From Panagrolaimus kolymaensis (Eukaryota; Nematoda; Chromadorea; Rhabditida; Panagrolaimidae): a DNA stretch of 64,000 bases. The stretch spans positions 2,356,001-2,420,000 of the forward strand of contig JAJQJQ010000033.1 in assembly GCA_028622995.1 (NCBI GenBank). The letters are read 5' to 3'. The translations under genes and the position numbers were made by a program. Positions 35,114 through 48,700 of the stretch are shown here, piece after piece; the first letter of the stretch is position 1; each line of letters begins with the position of its first letter. The notes below the pieces were generated by a model that saw only the letters and a program-made list of their open reading frames with translations, did no database searches and had not been told where the DNA came from.

Positions 35114-37321
35114 ATGGAAGCAAATCTTATTCGTGAAGGAGATAATCCTGATATTACCAAAGAACGTCGACAAGCAACTTTTCGAATGAATAAACTTGCA
35201 GCATTTATTCATGGCGGTGAAGATATTGTTCGTCGACGAAAAGAAATTTATGATGCAGTTGAAGCTGAACCTCGTTTAAAAAATACTGTACACATCGAAT
35301 TTCTTCCCCGCGAAGAAAGGCACGAAGAACAAGCTCGACGAGCTGTAGCAATGACGGATGTTGCAACGGATATCATAGATGGATCAGATATGTTTGGTGA
35401 AGGAATATATTATCAATCATTAATTATGGGAAGAGATTTGCATTCTTTATCGTTGCATTATAGTATGGTTTTACCAGCAATTCAAAATCAAACTGATGAA
35501 GATCAGATGGATGAATGGCTGGGACCAATTATTTCAAGATCATTAATTTCAACTTATGCTCAAACTGAATTAGGTCATGGAACAAACCTTTCAAAATTAG
35601 AAACCACAGCCACTTATGATTCTAAAACTGAAGAATTTATTCTTCATTCTCCAACCATCACATCAACAAAATGGTGGCCTGGTGCGTTGGGCAAATCTTC
35701 CACCCATGCAATTGTTATGGCTCAACTTTATACTGATGGAAAATGGCGTGGGCCTCATCCATTTTTCATTCAACTTCGAGATTCTGAAACTCATATGCCT
35801 TTGAAGGGAATAACAGTAGGCGATATTGGTCCTAAACTTGGTATTAATGGAAGTGATAATGGTTTTTTGAGATTCAATCATTTTCGAGTTCCACGAAAAA
35901 CTATGCTAATGAGAAATGCCAAAGTTCTCCCTGATGGAACTTATCTTCCACCGAAGCATTCAAAACTTGGATTTGGAGCAATGGTTTTTGTTCGATCCAT
36001 CATGATTAAAGATCAATCAATGCAACTTGGTTCAGCTATAACCATTGCTGTAAGATATTCAGCTATTCGAAGACAGGGTGAAATTAAACCAAAGTAAGGT
36101 TGTTTTCGAATACGATCCGAATATTTACATTTGCTCGAAAAGTTAAAGTATTTATGAATAATATTTTTAGTAAAAACAAAATTTGTTTAATTAAACTTCT
36201 TTTTTGTTTGTAATCATATCACATATTTTTATAGCTCTGGTGAAGTTCAAATCCTTGATTATCAAACTCAACAACTTCGACTTTTTCCCCAAATTTCTCG
36301 AGCCCTTGTCTTTTTATTTGCAGCTTATGAGGTAAAAGATCTGTATATGCGAGTTGCCTCTCAACTTCAAGAAGGCAATCTTGAACTTCTTCCTGAGCTT
36401 CATGGTCTTTCCAGTGGATTGAAATCTGTTGTTTCATGGGAAGTGGCACAAGGAATTGAACAATGTCGCCTTGCTTGTGGAGGACATGGTTATAGTCAAG
36501 CAAGTGCTTTTCCAGAAATTTATAGTTATGCTGTTGGTGGATGCACTTATGAAGGTGAAAATATTGTTATGTTACTTCAAGTTGCGCGGTAAAAAAATGA
36601 ATTAAGGATAAAAAAAAGTTTATAAGATATTAATTTTAGAGGTTTAATGAAAATTGTTGCAAGCATTAAAGCTGGCACAGCCAAACTTGCCCAACTTACA
36701 TCTTACATCGCGGAAAAATCACCAAATCGAAGTCATTTCACTTCCGTTGAAAATGTTTCTGCATCGGATTTAATTACCGATTTTGAACACGCAGCTCGAA
36801 CTCAAATTTTTTATGCTTATGATTTATTAAAGCAAAATGAATCCCGCTGCAGCACACCTGAAGAAGCGTGGAATAAAACGGGAATTGAACTATGTAAAGC
36901 TTCGCGGTTACATGTCAAAGCTTATCTCGTTCGAAATTATTTTAATTATGTTTCACGTTGTCACGATTCTGAAATCCTCCCTATTTTGGATCAACTTGGA
37001 AAACTTTATGCCTTAGATAATATTGCTGGAGGAGGAGTTTGGTTTACTCGAAAAGGATTTTATTCTGATGATCAAATGGCTACAGTACGACAAGGAATTT
37101 ATTCATTGCTAGAAAAAATTAGGCCCAATGCTGTTGCAATTGTGGATAGTTTTGATTTTAGTGATCGAGAATTGCAATCTGTTTTGGGTCGTCGAGATGG
37201 AAATGTTTATGAAAATCTTTTAAAATGGGCTCAACAATCACCTCTAAATCGAAGTGAAATATCCACTTCTTACATCAAACATTTAAAACCTATGATGATG
37301 GAAGGAAGAAGTAAATTATGA
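35114..37321 (+). CDS. acox: Peroxisomal acyl-CoA oxidase
   Basis: FAD-dependent oxidase of the first step of peroxisomal beta-oxidation (acyl-CoA + O2 to trans-2-enoyl-CoA + H2O2). In nematodes this family shortens ascaroside pheromone side chains. Exons: 35114-36093, 36235-36588 and 36640-37321, giving 671 residues. Visible are the N-terminal ACOX helix domain (NPDITKERRQATF), the FAD-binding segment TYAQTELGHGTNL, the W-rich TSTKWWPG, the catalytic Glu433 in GGCTYEGEN, the CGGHGYS motif and a C-terminal SKL, a canonical PTS1. All three exons join in phase. Worm paralogues are numerous, so the exact member and its chain-length preference are undetermined. Confidence 0.95.
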
Positions 37322-37462
37322 ATTTACTCATCTTTGAATAAAATACTCTTTTAACAATAATAAATATTTATTCATAAACAAAAATAGTAAAATTTTAACA
37401 AACAAAATCATATTAAACATACATAAATTTTTATTGCAATCAACTTTATGAAGCTCGTTTGA

Positions 37463-39118
37463 TCATTGTCGATTTTTCGGATAAATAGGCCGAATTTGAG
37501 TTGGCTTGTTAAGTTGTTGTTCCCAATTGTGTTCAATCCATTTTTGAGATGGTCGTCGTCTTTCTTGATTCGGTTTTAATATTGATTTACGTGAAATATA
37601 AGATCCATCATTGTCTTCTTTTGGTAAATCAAAGCGAACAGTTTTTGATCGGGGATTTATTGATTTTGAGCGATTCTGTAATGCTGAGCTTCGAGATTGA
37701 TCATAATTTCTGTTGAAAGATTGTGAGCGATTTTGGATTGGCTTGAAATCACCATTGTCACGATTGCGGTAAAAAGATTTTGACTTATCCTTAAAATTGC
37801 ATGAAAAAAAAGTTAAGTAAAGTAAAGTACATCAAAATCAAGAACTTACAGATGTTTCACTTTCTGCGTTTTGCTGACGCAAAATTTCTTTCTTTTCACG
37901 CTAAAAGTTTAGTAAGTTACTTTAAAATTTTATAGAAAAAAACATACCTCTCGAACATAGTCAACGAAAATGTTATCTCGTGTACGAAAAACAGGAGCTT
38001 TTAAAACTTTTTGATGACTCTTAAGCGCTTCTTTAGCTTCTTTGTACATTTCCACAATTTCTAAAAACTCAATTTTAAATCATGATATTTATATAATTAA
38101 AATAAAGTTTACCAGAATAAGGCTTTCGAAATTTTACAGATAGAACACCAGTTGAACTGTCATGAACATGAAGAACAAATTCTTCATTCATATATGTTTC
38201 AATTATTTTGGTAGGATGTCCAGTAGGAAATGCTTCTCTGAGATACTAAAAAACAATTAATGAATTTAAAAAAAACCATCACAATCTTTGTAATGACTTA
38301 ATAAAGTATGAAAAACCAAAAATTTATACAAACTGCCAACCTTTTTAGTGAGCTCTTGACCATGAACAGTTTTGTAAAGATGTTGAATTTGATCCCATGG
38401 TATGATTTCAGTATCTTCATCAAGAGAGTATTGTAAAGCAAGTTTGGAAATTCGTTCACGTATCTATAACATTTACCATTAAAAGTTTAAAATTATAAAA
38501 GAAATATACTTCAAGGCATTTTTCTTGAAACTCGATTGTTGAATATTTGGCGACCCGGTGATACTCTTTTCTTGCTTCTCTAAAAACAAAAGCTTGAAAT
38601 AAAAGCGGATATTTAAAAGAAACTTCACCAACTTTTCTTCTTCGCTGAGAGCTGATTCAGACATGAGATTGGTAATATGCATAATATCATCAAAGCTGAT
38701 TGCAGAAAAGGTCTTGGAAGCATATTCTTCAAGTTCGTCTTTGTTGATGTTTATCTGAATTATTTCAGAACAATGGTCAGAGCATAGAAGCAATTCTGTT
38801 GTACGAAAGCCCAATGATTGGCTGATGGTGTCTAATCGGTAGCCAGTATCAGCCCTAAAAAAACACAAGTATAAACATAACGTCATCATATTTGTTGATA
38901 ACATACCGAAAGTGATTTTCAATTGCGGCAGCAGATTGTGGATGTGCACTTGAAACAACAGTTCTCCAAAGATCTTCTTTTATCATCAGTAATTCATCAT
39001 CGGTTGGTTTTTCTAATGATGGTGGAGGAGGCTGATTAATGCCTAATTCTTTCATATAATCATTTACACCGACATTTGATACACTTTGATCATCACTTGT
39101 ATTAGCCATAGTTTTCAT
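37463..39118 (-). CDS. LOTUS-like domain protein (first, complete copy)
   Basis: Exons, right to left: 38907-39118, 38633-38854, 38510-38579, 38341-38463, 38113-38245, 37948-38060, 37850-37900 and 37463-37789, giving 416 residues with phase closed. Two regions (about 45-110 and 170-235) resemble LOTUS/OST-HTH winged-helix domains, seen in germ-granule proteins that bind DEAD-box helicases (ELLMIKEDLWRTVVSSAH...LGFRTTELLLC). This is a family-level guess. The C-terminal ~110 residues are Arg/Ser/Asn-rich and basic (QNRSQSFNRN, SKSINPRSK). The exon 2 donor must be GTTGGT; a GT four bases further would break the frame. The gene is convergent with the acyl-CoA oxidase (141 bp) and divergent from the ADP/ATP carrier. 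Its 5' three-quarters recur at 60481-61919. Confidence 0.75.
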
Positions 39119-39859
39119 TCTGAAAACGAAAAATGAATAATGTATTTGTAAAATTTCCAGATTCTAAAAAATCAAAAGAGCCTTTAAAAAGGTTCTACCG
39201 TATGTTGCCTTTTTCGCTTTAAAAGCAATATGTGATTTGATTACGGGCTTTTTTTGAAAAGCCTATTTCATTCTTCGATCTTCAAAAGCAAAGCTTTTTT
39301 TGTCGATGTTTTTACTTTTTTTCTTCAATGTTATGACTTTTTCTTTCACATCACCTTTCCAAATGTTTCTTGTGCTTCTTTCTCATTGCTTTCCTTTTCA
39401 TTTTTTACGGCAATAAATGTCAAAAGCGCAACGTTTATCCATTTTGCAAAAAAAAAAAATCCCATACGTCTATGAACCATCATAGTCGGGTTATTTTTTG
39501 GGATAACTGGAATTCGTTATTTCTCTCAATATCTCCTAGATTGCTTTATAATGCTAAGATTGATTCGGTTTACCTTCATTTATTACTATTTTTTCTCTTT
39601 GTTTCTTTATTACTAGTATGATATCAAAGTTTTTTTTACCCTTATGTTCATAGCAATCCATTTATGGTTGTCTAGACATTTATTTACATTCGATGAAGAA
39701 ATGATGTCTTTATACAGAGCATATTTTGCAGTAACGATTTATGTTAATTTTTCTCATCTTTTAATTCTAACATTTATACGCGAATTGTCTACTTAAGCGT
39801 TCAAAACATTCATAACGTTGAAAATTAACGTCATTTACAGGTGAAACGTTAGGTCCAAG
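39119..39859. other. Divergent promoter region, LOTUS-like gene / ADP/ATP carrier
   Basis: Seven hundred bases between two start codons. Close to the carrier ATG there is a TTACAG/GTGAAACG acceptor that could be an outron or 5' UTR intron boundary. Frames of 73 and 83 codons inside are pyrimidine-rich artefacts. The region is present identically at 61920-62660. Confidence 0.5.
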
Positions 39860-40939
39860 ATGGCAGATACTGCAAAACAACTACAAAAAGATGGAAAAAA
39901 GAAGGGCTTCGATACTAGAAAATTTTTGATTGATCTTGCCTCTGGTGGTAGTGCTGCTGCTGTCTCAAAAACTGCTGTTGCTCCTATTGAACGTGTCAAA
40001 CTTCTCCTTCAGGTATCTTTTTATTTTAAATTTCCATATGAATAAATGTTTTTTTAGGTTCAAGATGCTTCATTAAGTATTGCTGCTGACAAACGATACA
40101 AGGGCATTATCGATGTTCTTGTTCGTATACCAAAGGAACAAGGATTTGCTGCATTCTGGCGTGGTAATTTAGCCAATGTCATCCGTTACTTTCCAACTCA
40201 AGCTTTGAACTTTGCTTTCAAAGATACTTACAAGAAGATATTCTTAAACAAGTAGGTTTTTTATCCTTTATTGAACTTTTTTTTAACTTTGCTTCCATTT
40301 TAGTGTCGATAAGAATAAGCAATTCTGGCGTTTCTTTGTTGGTAACTTGGCCTCTGGTGGAGCTGCTGGTGCAACATCCCTTTGCTTCGTCTATCCTCTT
40401 GATTTTGCTCGTACTCGTCTTGCTGCAGATGTTGGAAAAGGTGCATCTCGTGAATTCAAAGGATTAGCTGATTGCTTGGTCAAAATCGCCAAATCTGATG
40501 GACCCATTGGACTTTATCGTGGTTTCTTTGTCTCCGTTCAAGGTATTATCATTTATCGTGCTGCATATTTTGGAATGTTTGATACTGCTAAGCATGTCTT
40601 TGCCAAGGATTCAAAACTCAACTTCTTCGCTGCTTGGGGTATTGCTCAAGTCGTCACCGTTTGTTCCGGTATTCTTTCATATCCTTGGGATACTGTTCGC
40701 CGTCGTATGATGATGCAATCTGGTCGCAAAGATATCCTCTACAAGAATACTCTTGATTGTGCTCTCAAAATTGTCCGCAACGAAGGAACTTCTGCTTTGT
40801 TCAAAGGTAATTTTGTTTTCTTATTTATGTACTTTTTCTTTTACATGTTATTATTTTAGGAGCTGGTAGTAATGTTATTCGTGGAACTGGTGGTGCTCTT
40901 GTCCTTGCTCTTTATGATGAAATTCAAAAGTTCATTTAA
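39860..40939 (+). CDS. ant-1: ADP/ATP carrier (adenine nucleotide translocase), copy 1
   Basis: Inner-membrane mitochondrial carrier that exchanges matrix ATP for cytosolic ADP. Exons: 39860-40012, 40058-40251, 40304-40806 and 40860-40939, giving 309 residues. Three carrier repeats are visible, each with a PxDxxxxR/K-type signature ([34 protein letters not shown]). RRRMMM near residue 250 is diagnostic of ADP/ATP carriers. Codons are GC-richer and more uniform than in neighbours (GCT, CTT, GGT preference), as expected of strong expression. The repeat family and the nucleotide-binding residues look intact. An identical copy is at 62661-63740. Confidence 0.97.
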
Positions 40940-41647
40940 ACATCGGATGTCTTCAGCCTTGCTAACTTTTTTCATGATTTTTCTAATAGTTGAATAGTAG
41001 TTCTGTCTATTGGTCATTAACATAAAGTATTTTTAACTATTTTGCTTGCTTCCGAAACTTTTCTTTTGTTATTTTTTTGTTGCCATTATGCCTATGCAAG
41101 AATTCAAACCTTTTTTCTTGCTTGTTGTTGTCAAATTCTTATTTGCCGCAGGAAAAACAATTATCAAACTCTCACAGATTATCCATATTGCTTAGATTTG
41201 AATAAGATGTGAGAACAATGATAAATTAGACTAATTCTGTCTGCCGTATTTTAAAAAAAATCTTGGGTTATAAAACCTTTAATCTATCAAATAATAAAGT
41301 TAATGTTATTATTTCGCGAAGATGCACTTCAATTTTATTAATGTTTAATTATACAAACAATATACATACATACAAAAACAATGAAGTTTATTCCATGCAG
41401 AATTATGGTAATGATTCAACAGCTTCACATTGCATCTGAAAGCGGACAAAATGAAGAAAGAAAGCAAAAAGGTAAAAGGATTTTTATAATAATAAAAAAA
41501 TGCTCTTAGAGCCAACTTTAAAATGCAAAACGCAAACAAGGGATTCCAAAGTTGCAATAGTAATAGTGAGGGTAAGAAAGAAAATCAAGAGTTATGTGAT
41601 ATGGTTCTTATTTACAAGTTTAGAAAATTGTTATGATAAAGCTCTTC
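40940..41647. other. Convergent intergenic region
   Basis: 3' flank between the ADP/ATP carrier (+) and the four-TM gene (-). It carries AATAAA at about 41290 and ATTAATGTT/TTTATTAA AT-rich ends. No gene recognised. The part up to 41199 is duplicated at the window's right end. Confidence 0.5.
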
Positions 41648-42282
41648 TTATGGTAACTGTAAAGGTGATAAAGTTTTTTTATCGCCATTCATGCTACCAT
41701 AAGATGACATGGAATCAGTGCTATTTGATGGAAAAATTTCTGGCCAGACCTTTTTTGCATAACTTCGAGTATACCATGCTGACATCATGGTCCATTTAAA
41801 TGTCATCCAAAACCATACAGCAACCATCCAAAGATTACAACCTTGTAAGTCTTTATGAGATAAAGTTTGATTTTTAATTCCTGCAATCACTAAGCATACA
41901 GTCATTCCTATAAGGCTTAAGACTGCCAAAATGGTATCTAAAAGTTTATTAATTTCATTGATTTCGTAAAATACTAGGCTTACTAATAATAACAACAATA
42001 CTAATTTTTAGTTGAGACCATGAATGAAAATTTCTTTTATGATATGAAATGTGAATGTATAAAAGGTAGCTGGCACATACGGAGCTGAAGAAAGCAACAA
42101 CCCCAGCAAAATAATTCTAAAAAATAAATCAAAAATTACGATGAGCTCAACACTCTTAAATTTCTTAATTTTTCACTTACTTTGTATTGAGCTATCCAAG
42201 TGCCACCTGCAAGAATCCCTGCCGAAATACCAATACAAGCCCAAATAATTTTAAATTTCATATGACAACTCATTTTCGTCAT
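41648..42282 (-). CDS. Small four-TM membrane protein
   Basis: Exons, right to left: 42181-42282, 41984-42116 and 41648-41937, giving 174 residues with phase closed. Four hydrophobic segments are visible: IIWACIGISAGILAGG, FAGVVAFFSSVCASYLLYI, IVVIINTILAVLSLIGMTVC, and an aromatic-rich one in LWMVAVWFWMTFKW. The C-terminus is Ser-rich and hydrophilic. The second intron (46 bp) was placed because the upstream frame otherwise does not join the third exon. The arrangement faintly recalls DRAM/TMEM150-type proteins, but I cannot assign a family. Methionines at codons 1, 4 and 8 are alternative starts. Confidence 0.7.
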
Positions 42283-42736
42283 TTTTAATCCAATTAAAAT
42301 ATAAATTTCAGTTCAATAAAAAATCTTTTGACGCTTTTTTGTTTAAACAAAAATAAATAAAAGCAGTCGTCACAAATGAAAACGTTCAACCAAACAAAAA
42401 ATCGATCCCTTTCTCTCTTTCTTTTTTTATTCGATTTTTTTTCTTCCGTATAATGGAAATCACGCAGGGTTCTTCTTTTTTTTCGCTGACTTTAAACTGC
42501 GCGTTCAATAGTTTTTTATGATGGAAAGAAAATGGGGGAAATGTCCAAGTTCGATCGCCGCATCAACTCCGCCTTCCTTCTTTTTTTGCACTCCAACATT
42601 TGTTTCTTTTTGAGGAAGTTCATTAAACACCCGCTTACATCATATAACTAGACAGATGATTGTCAAACAAATGAGTACAAAAATAAATGAAAACGTTGTT
42701 ATCACAGAACAAAAAAATATATGAGAAAGTGAGAAA
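42283..42736. other. Intergenic region, 4-TM gene promoter / rtel-1 3' flank
   Basis: Contains the region upstream of the four-TM gene and the 3' UTR of rtel-1. A moderately GC-rich patch is at about 42530-42580. No gene was seen. Confidence 0.45.
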
Positions 42737-45700
42737 TTATTTTTTGCACGAGAGTCCCAGTGAACGACATATTGCTTCGAATTCAGATTTGTTTGAGTCA
42801 GAAGTAAAATGATAAAAGTCTGAAAAACAAACAGTAAGATGAGTTTGATGATGAAAAAATTAAAGATAAAAGGTATAACCTGTAAAGATATTAGAATCAT
42901 ATGGTATTGCTTCTTTTAATGATGGAATTACATCAGAGAGTAATGATGTTGTCATATATTTGCGTTGAGCTTGAATGATTGATTCTTTGATGGATTTTGG
43001 AAGTTTTGACATCTAAAAAATATGAAACAAGGTTATTGTAAAAGTGTAAATAAATACAAACATTTTTCTTATATTCAGCCATAATAAATGGTAAATTTGA
43101 TGAAGTTGAACTTGGTTTCTTTGATGGTGGCTCATAAACATCTTTTTGAAATGGCATTGGAGCTTTTACATTTGGAACAATTTTCAATGATGAAGCAGAA
43201 GTTTGAACAATAGAAGTTTTATTTCGTTTCAATATAATCTTTCCTTGAGTTGAATTTTGTGATGATGGTGTTGATACACTTTTTGATCCTTGAGAATTCG
43301 ATGATGCATTAACAACAGCTGGTAAAGTGTTTTTACGATTGTCAATTATAACCTAAAAATTGAAATTTATTAGTACTTTTTTTTCATGAAAAAATAAACA
43401 AATGTTGACATAGTTTTTGATCTCAAAAAACCCATAAACGGCTGGTTGACTTAAAAAGTGAAAGAAAGGCAAACAAAGGCATTCAAGAAGAAAACAACTT
43501 CAAAGCTTTCAATGCTATAAAAAAAGGTGAGGATGGCTTTTAAAAAGTTTAAAAATAAAAATGTTTGCTTCCGAAGACAACAAATATATTTTTTGTAAAA
43601 GTTATTTTTGGAAAAGAAATTTTATGGTTATTAAATCAAACATTGGAATTAAAATTTTTTATAGTTTTTACATTTCTATGGCTTTCATTTTCAATGTTCG
43701 AAAGTTCTTTATCAAGTACCCAGAGACTTTATATTATGACAAAGTTTAGAAAATGTTCCCTAAAATGATGCCTTTTTGTCTGTTTTTTTTTACTATTTTT
43801 TGTTGCTTTATTTTTTTAGTCCATAAAACTAAACAGCTGGCAATTGCTATTTTGTCTTTGCCCTACTACTTATCTTCTTTTTTCGCCACCATCTTCAAAA
43901 GACTCATTTATTTCTCACTCATCTTTTTTTGCGAAGTTTTGTTTGTTGCTTGAAAACTACCAAATAGAATGGAAAGAAGAAAAAAACGAGTAAAATAAAT
44001 GGCCATTGTCCATTCATTCTCCGCTTTCATCGTTTTTTTTTTGCTGCTTAAAATTATCTATTTTTTTTGCTGACGAAATGTTAATGGAACGCTTTTTTTG
44101 GAGCCTTCTTTGTTTTTGGCAATATTTCAAAGCTTTTGGAAGAAAAAAATATTCAAAATTTTGAAAGCGTTGAAACTCAATTCCCTCTTTCCCAAAAGAA
44201 AATTATCCATTCATCTTCAATTAAAAAAATGTATTTTTTTCTTTTAACTTTATCAACTTTTTTTCAATTTTAAAATAAAATTGCCAGTCTATGAAATAAA
44301 TTTTAGGCATGGTTTATGAAAAAAATGAGTCACTAAAGTTTAACCCTTAAATGTTTACCCTTTTTAAAACGGTGTCTGTTTTTTTTGTTTGTTCAGGAAT
44401 TTTAAAAATGCAAAAGCCTCCAACTGTGAGAGCAATTTATGATAACAACAAAGAAAAAAACTTAAAACAAAAAAAACATGCAAAGTCATATTTTCTAATT
44501 GTTTTAAAAGTTTATAAAGAAAAGTTCAAAGCTTTCGCAGATTATTTTTAATAGATAAATTTTTTTTAACTAAAAGCTTCTTGGAAAAAGTATTCAAATA
44601 AAAAAGAAAATGAATTTCTTTGAACTTTAGTTTTTTGGAACCAAATAATAATCTCCTTCGGGTGAGCTACAGTTTGATAATCTGAAGATATTAATGTATT
44701 TTTTCTAAGGCTTCTCTGCAAAAAAAAATTTAAGACTATTTTGTGATTAAAAAGTCCACCCGAAAGCTATTCAACTTTCAAATGCAAATCAATGCAAATG
44801 CTTTATATAGGCAACACAAAAGCTAAAAAAAATCCTGCCATTCTCCGATTTAGTTATAAGAAATACTATATTTAAATTATTCTATTATAAATTTTCTTTT
44901 ACACCTTTTATCCGAAAAGGAATTTCCACTTATCCTTGCAGCTTTTTTTGCGCACATAATTATTTAGAGGCGACGAAATCTTCTTTAATCGCTTTCAAAA
45001 ACTCTTTTCATCCTTCTTCATGCCTCTATTTTCCTTATTTTTTTTTTATCCTCTTTCCTTTCATTCCAACGGACATAAATATTATTATTATAGTTCTGTT
45101 ATTGTTATTTTGGAAAAATAATGTTCCGTTTAAATTGAAAACTTTCTTTATAATATTTTTTTAAAACCCAAACATGGAAACATTTTTGCACCTACTTTTT
45201 TATGTTTTCGCTTTTATATTGTTTAAAAAATTGTGTTGTTTCTCCTTTTCTTTTTATGGTTGAATGCATAAACATGAACAACGAAAGCTGCTGTTGCCAA
45301 AAGCGCAAAATAAGGGTTTTACTTTCTTTTATTTTTTTTTTCGGAAAAAAAAGAAAGAGGCGTTGAAGCGCAACTTCAGTTTGTTCAAGCAAAATTTAAA
45401 CGTAAAAAAAATGAAAGTGAAAATTATTGCGTATTTCTTTTTATTCCTTGTTTGTTACACGACAATTTTTCTTCTTCTGTCGTCATTGAAGCTACTGCGT
45501 CTTTTTTTTCTTCTAGTAATAATAATCTTTATAAAGTTAAACCGTAAGGAATCGAGGAAGTCTTTTATTTGGAGAGAAATTTTCGAAAAACTAATGATGC
45601 TCATATTTCTAATTTATTCTCCATATCCCTTTAAAATTATTTTACGTTTATACTTTTATTCATTTGCCAAACTGACTTTTAAAAAAGCCAATGACACAAA

Positions 45701-48700
45701 CACTACCCCAGAATTGCAAATTTAAAATTCAAAACAGTTATTTGAAAAGTGAAAACAACTAAATTTAAAAAAACGTTCCAATTCTTGTTAGCATGAATAA
45801 ACAAAAACACCTCATTTTTTGTTATTCCATTTCCTATAAAAACCTATTTTATCTGAATACAATTTATCTTTATTGTTTCGAATGCTAAAATTCTTATTCG
45901 TTTTTTTTCTTCTTCAATCTAACCCTTTGAACTTTGTTTAATAAAAAAACCCAAAATAAATAACCTTCAGAACTTCCGGTAAAATTAAAAAAAAATGACA
46001 TCAAAATGTTTGGGTGTTTAATTAAGAAAAAACTATTTTCTTTAATCCTATTATAAAAATGTTAGTTTGAAAACAAATGGGCATAATTAATTATTCTATG
46101 CCAAAAAGTGTGGTTTAGTGACAGTACACTTCCTAATTAATGCAAAGTTCAGTTTGATCAAAACATAATTTTCTTAAGTTCTTATAGCCTTTTTTATATT
46201 ATTACGTTTTGATATAAATTTTTAAAGCTTTTTTATGAGTTAAAACATATCTCAAGCATGAAAATTTTTATTTCCTTCTAACAGAATTGTCTCTTTTTTT
46301 TTTAAAAACTTTGCTTTTGGTTTTTTTAAATCCATACTTCTCTTTTTTCTGATGACGCTAGCATAAAAGTCAGACATCTTTTTATGCCTTGGATGTTTTT
46401 CGTCGTCTCAAACTACGGCCAAAAAAAGCAGTCAAAAATGTCAAATGCAATTTTTTGTTGGTGTGTTTTTGGCAATCTTATAGTTTTAATATTTTAAACG
46501 TGTATTAAATTAAATATTTATTAACAGAAAATAGTTACTAAGAAAATGACGAGAGAGGAAAAATTTCAAAAACTGTTTTTATCAAAACTATTTTGCAAGG
46601 AGTCAACGACTGATCCTTAAAAACAAATTATTAAAATTCTATTTTTGAGCTTATTTTAATAAATATCAAAGTTCTTAAAAAAGTGCTGAAGAAAATGAAA
46701 TTTCAACAATTATTTTTTCCGCCCCAACAGCAATTACAATTTTCAAAAACAATTGCGTAAAAAATAAAAGATATTCACAGACGCATGTTTTTAAGAAAGA
46801 ATTTTTATTTTATTTGCAAAATAATAGCAACCATTAAAAGTGTTGTCAACTAAAAAGCTTCTTTACAAATAAAAAATATTCTGGAAATTTACCAATTCTT
46901 TGTATATTATTCATTACCCTTTTTTCTTTTCAACAAATGTTTCCTAAACCTTTTGCTTGCACGCCTTGAGTTCATTTTTTAGAAAGGGAAGAAAAGTGGC
47001 TGCTTTAAAATCATTAAAGTGAGTTCTTTTGGTTCCTCCTTCCGCTTTTTTTGCTTGCTTCATTTTTATAAAAAATAATAATATAAGAATTTGTTTAATT
47101 CTTTCATTCAATTCAAAAATTATTAAACCAAAAGAAGGAAAGAAAAAAATTTCAAAGACAAGGAAGTTAAGAAAATCTCAAGCTATCTTACTGAAACTGC
47201 GTGTTAGTTCCGTGTTAATAAAATATTAGGTTTTAATAATTATAATAATTTGATTTAAAACTCGTCGCTGTAATTAAGATAATGTGGAATCATAATTATT
47301 TCGCCCTTAGATTTTCATTTTATTTAATTGCAATAAAAAAGGCTTTGGTTTTTAAAAAATAATATTCATTAGATATTCTTTAGTCAAGCGCGTTTAAACC
47401 CCAGTACTTTAATTTTTTTTATTAAAATTTATTTTGTGTTTGCCATAGCGGAAACCTTTACTCAAACTATTTAGTTAGTAAATAGGATTTGACAAGACAT
47501 TTTTCACTAAAATAGTTTTTTGCTGCTAATAAAAAACATTTGCTTTGCGTGCACCAAACTTGTCAATTATATTTTAATCAAAGCTTTTAAAAACCTTTTT
47601 TTTCTCGTAAATGACTAAGTTCTTCACAAAGAGGTAGCTTTTCTCATGAAAATCGTGATTCAATGTTTTCCAAAATGCCAAAAACTTCCGTCAAAAAAAG
47701 TATAGGAAGTAAAAATATGCGATTCCTATGTTTATTCTTTTGTTATAACTTTTTTCTTTTTTTCTCATTTCTTTAATTCATTTCCCACGTTTCTACGAAT
47801 GCTTTTTATGCGAACAAGAATGAATTACTCAGAAAGTTAGGTCATTTATTTTTTTAGAAAAAAGAGGTGTGGAAAAAAATTGCTGTCCGATATTACTAAA
47901 ATTATCAACAAAAAAATTCTTTGACAAATTATAAATCATTATTATTTTTACCGCAAAGCAGTTGCTATTCTTCATTTTTTTCCTTTCACATCATTTGGCA
48001 GAGAAAAAAACTTTTTGTGTTGTTGAAAAAAAGTGTCTGTTCTCCCCGTTGCTTTTCGATAAAAATAAAAACTAAAAAGAAAAAAAGACCTTCGGACGAC
48101 ATATATGCTTGCTCTTTTTCTTTCATGCTCTCTTCTTTTTCTTTTTTTGCCATCGTAAAAAAAGAAGAACATAATAAACTAATAATTTTTAGTTCTAAAA
48201 TATTTTTCAAAAGGAAAAGTAATGATCGCTTGTATGTGAAGCTACATATGATACTTCAGTTTTTAAATGGATAATTGCTTTCAAAAATATCCTTTAAATT
48301 TTAAATTTTTTCTTTTGCAAAACAAGGAGTATACAAAAAAGTGTATAAATAGATTTCAAATCTAGGGCCCAAAAATGTTAAATGATAAGCTTTTAGAAAA
48401 ATTCACGTGTTAGTCGTGACAAACATTTTAAATTAATATAAGGTCGCTAACCCAAATAAACTTTGCCCTTTGGTATTCTTTCTTGCATTTCCAAAATTTT
48501 TCCCCCTATGTTTAGACATCTCATCAATCTTCTATCGCTTTTTTTGATATTTCAAACTTTATTCTTTTGTTTTTTTTGTCTCTCATAGATTCAAATCGGC
48601 AAGTTCTCAAGTTGCAAAAAAAAAAAAATGTCGGCGTGTTTTTTTATTCATTTATTTTCGCGCGGGTTGTTTTTAAGCTTATTTGGTTTTTTCTTTTTTT

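Larger units (their letters stand above)
37680..41199. repeat. Direct duplication, copy 1
   Basis: The 3520-bp segment matches 60481-64000 with a constant offset of 22801 and no difference in the stretches I compared, introns included. The true duplication continues beyond the window. The left edge falls inside the last exon of the LOTUS-like gene. Confidence 0.93.

Noticed and set aside
45264..45725. 153-codon plus-strand frame in the large rtel-1 intron
   Set aside because: Composition is Phe/Lys/Leu from A/T runs. There is no domain, no signal or splice context and no neighbour relation. Long chance frames are common in such DNA.
47921..48274. Overlapping frames on both strands (117, 66 and 74 codons)
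   Set aside because: All derive from alternating T and A runs, and no family resemblance exists on either strand.
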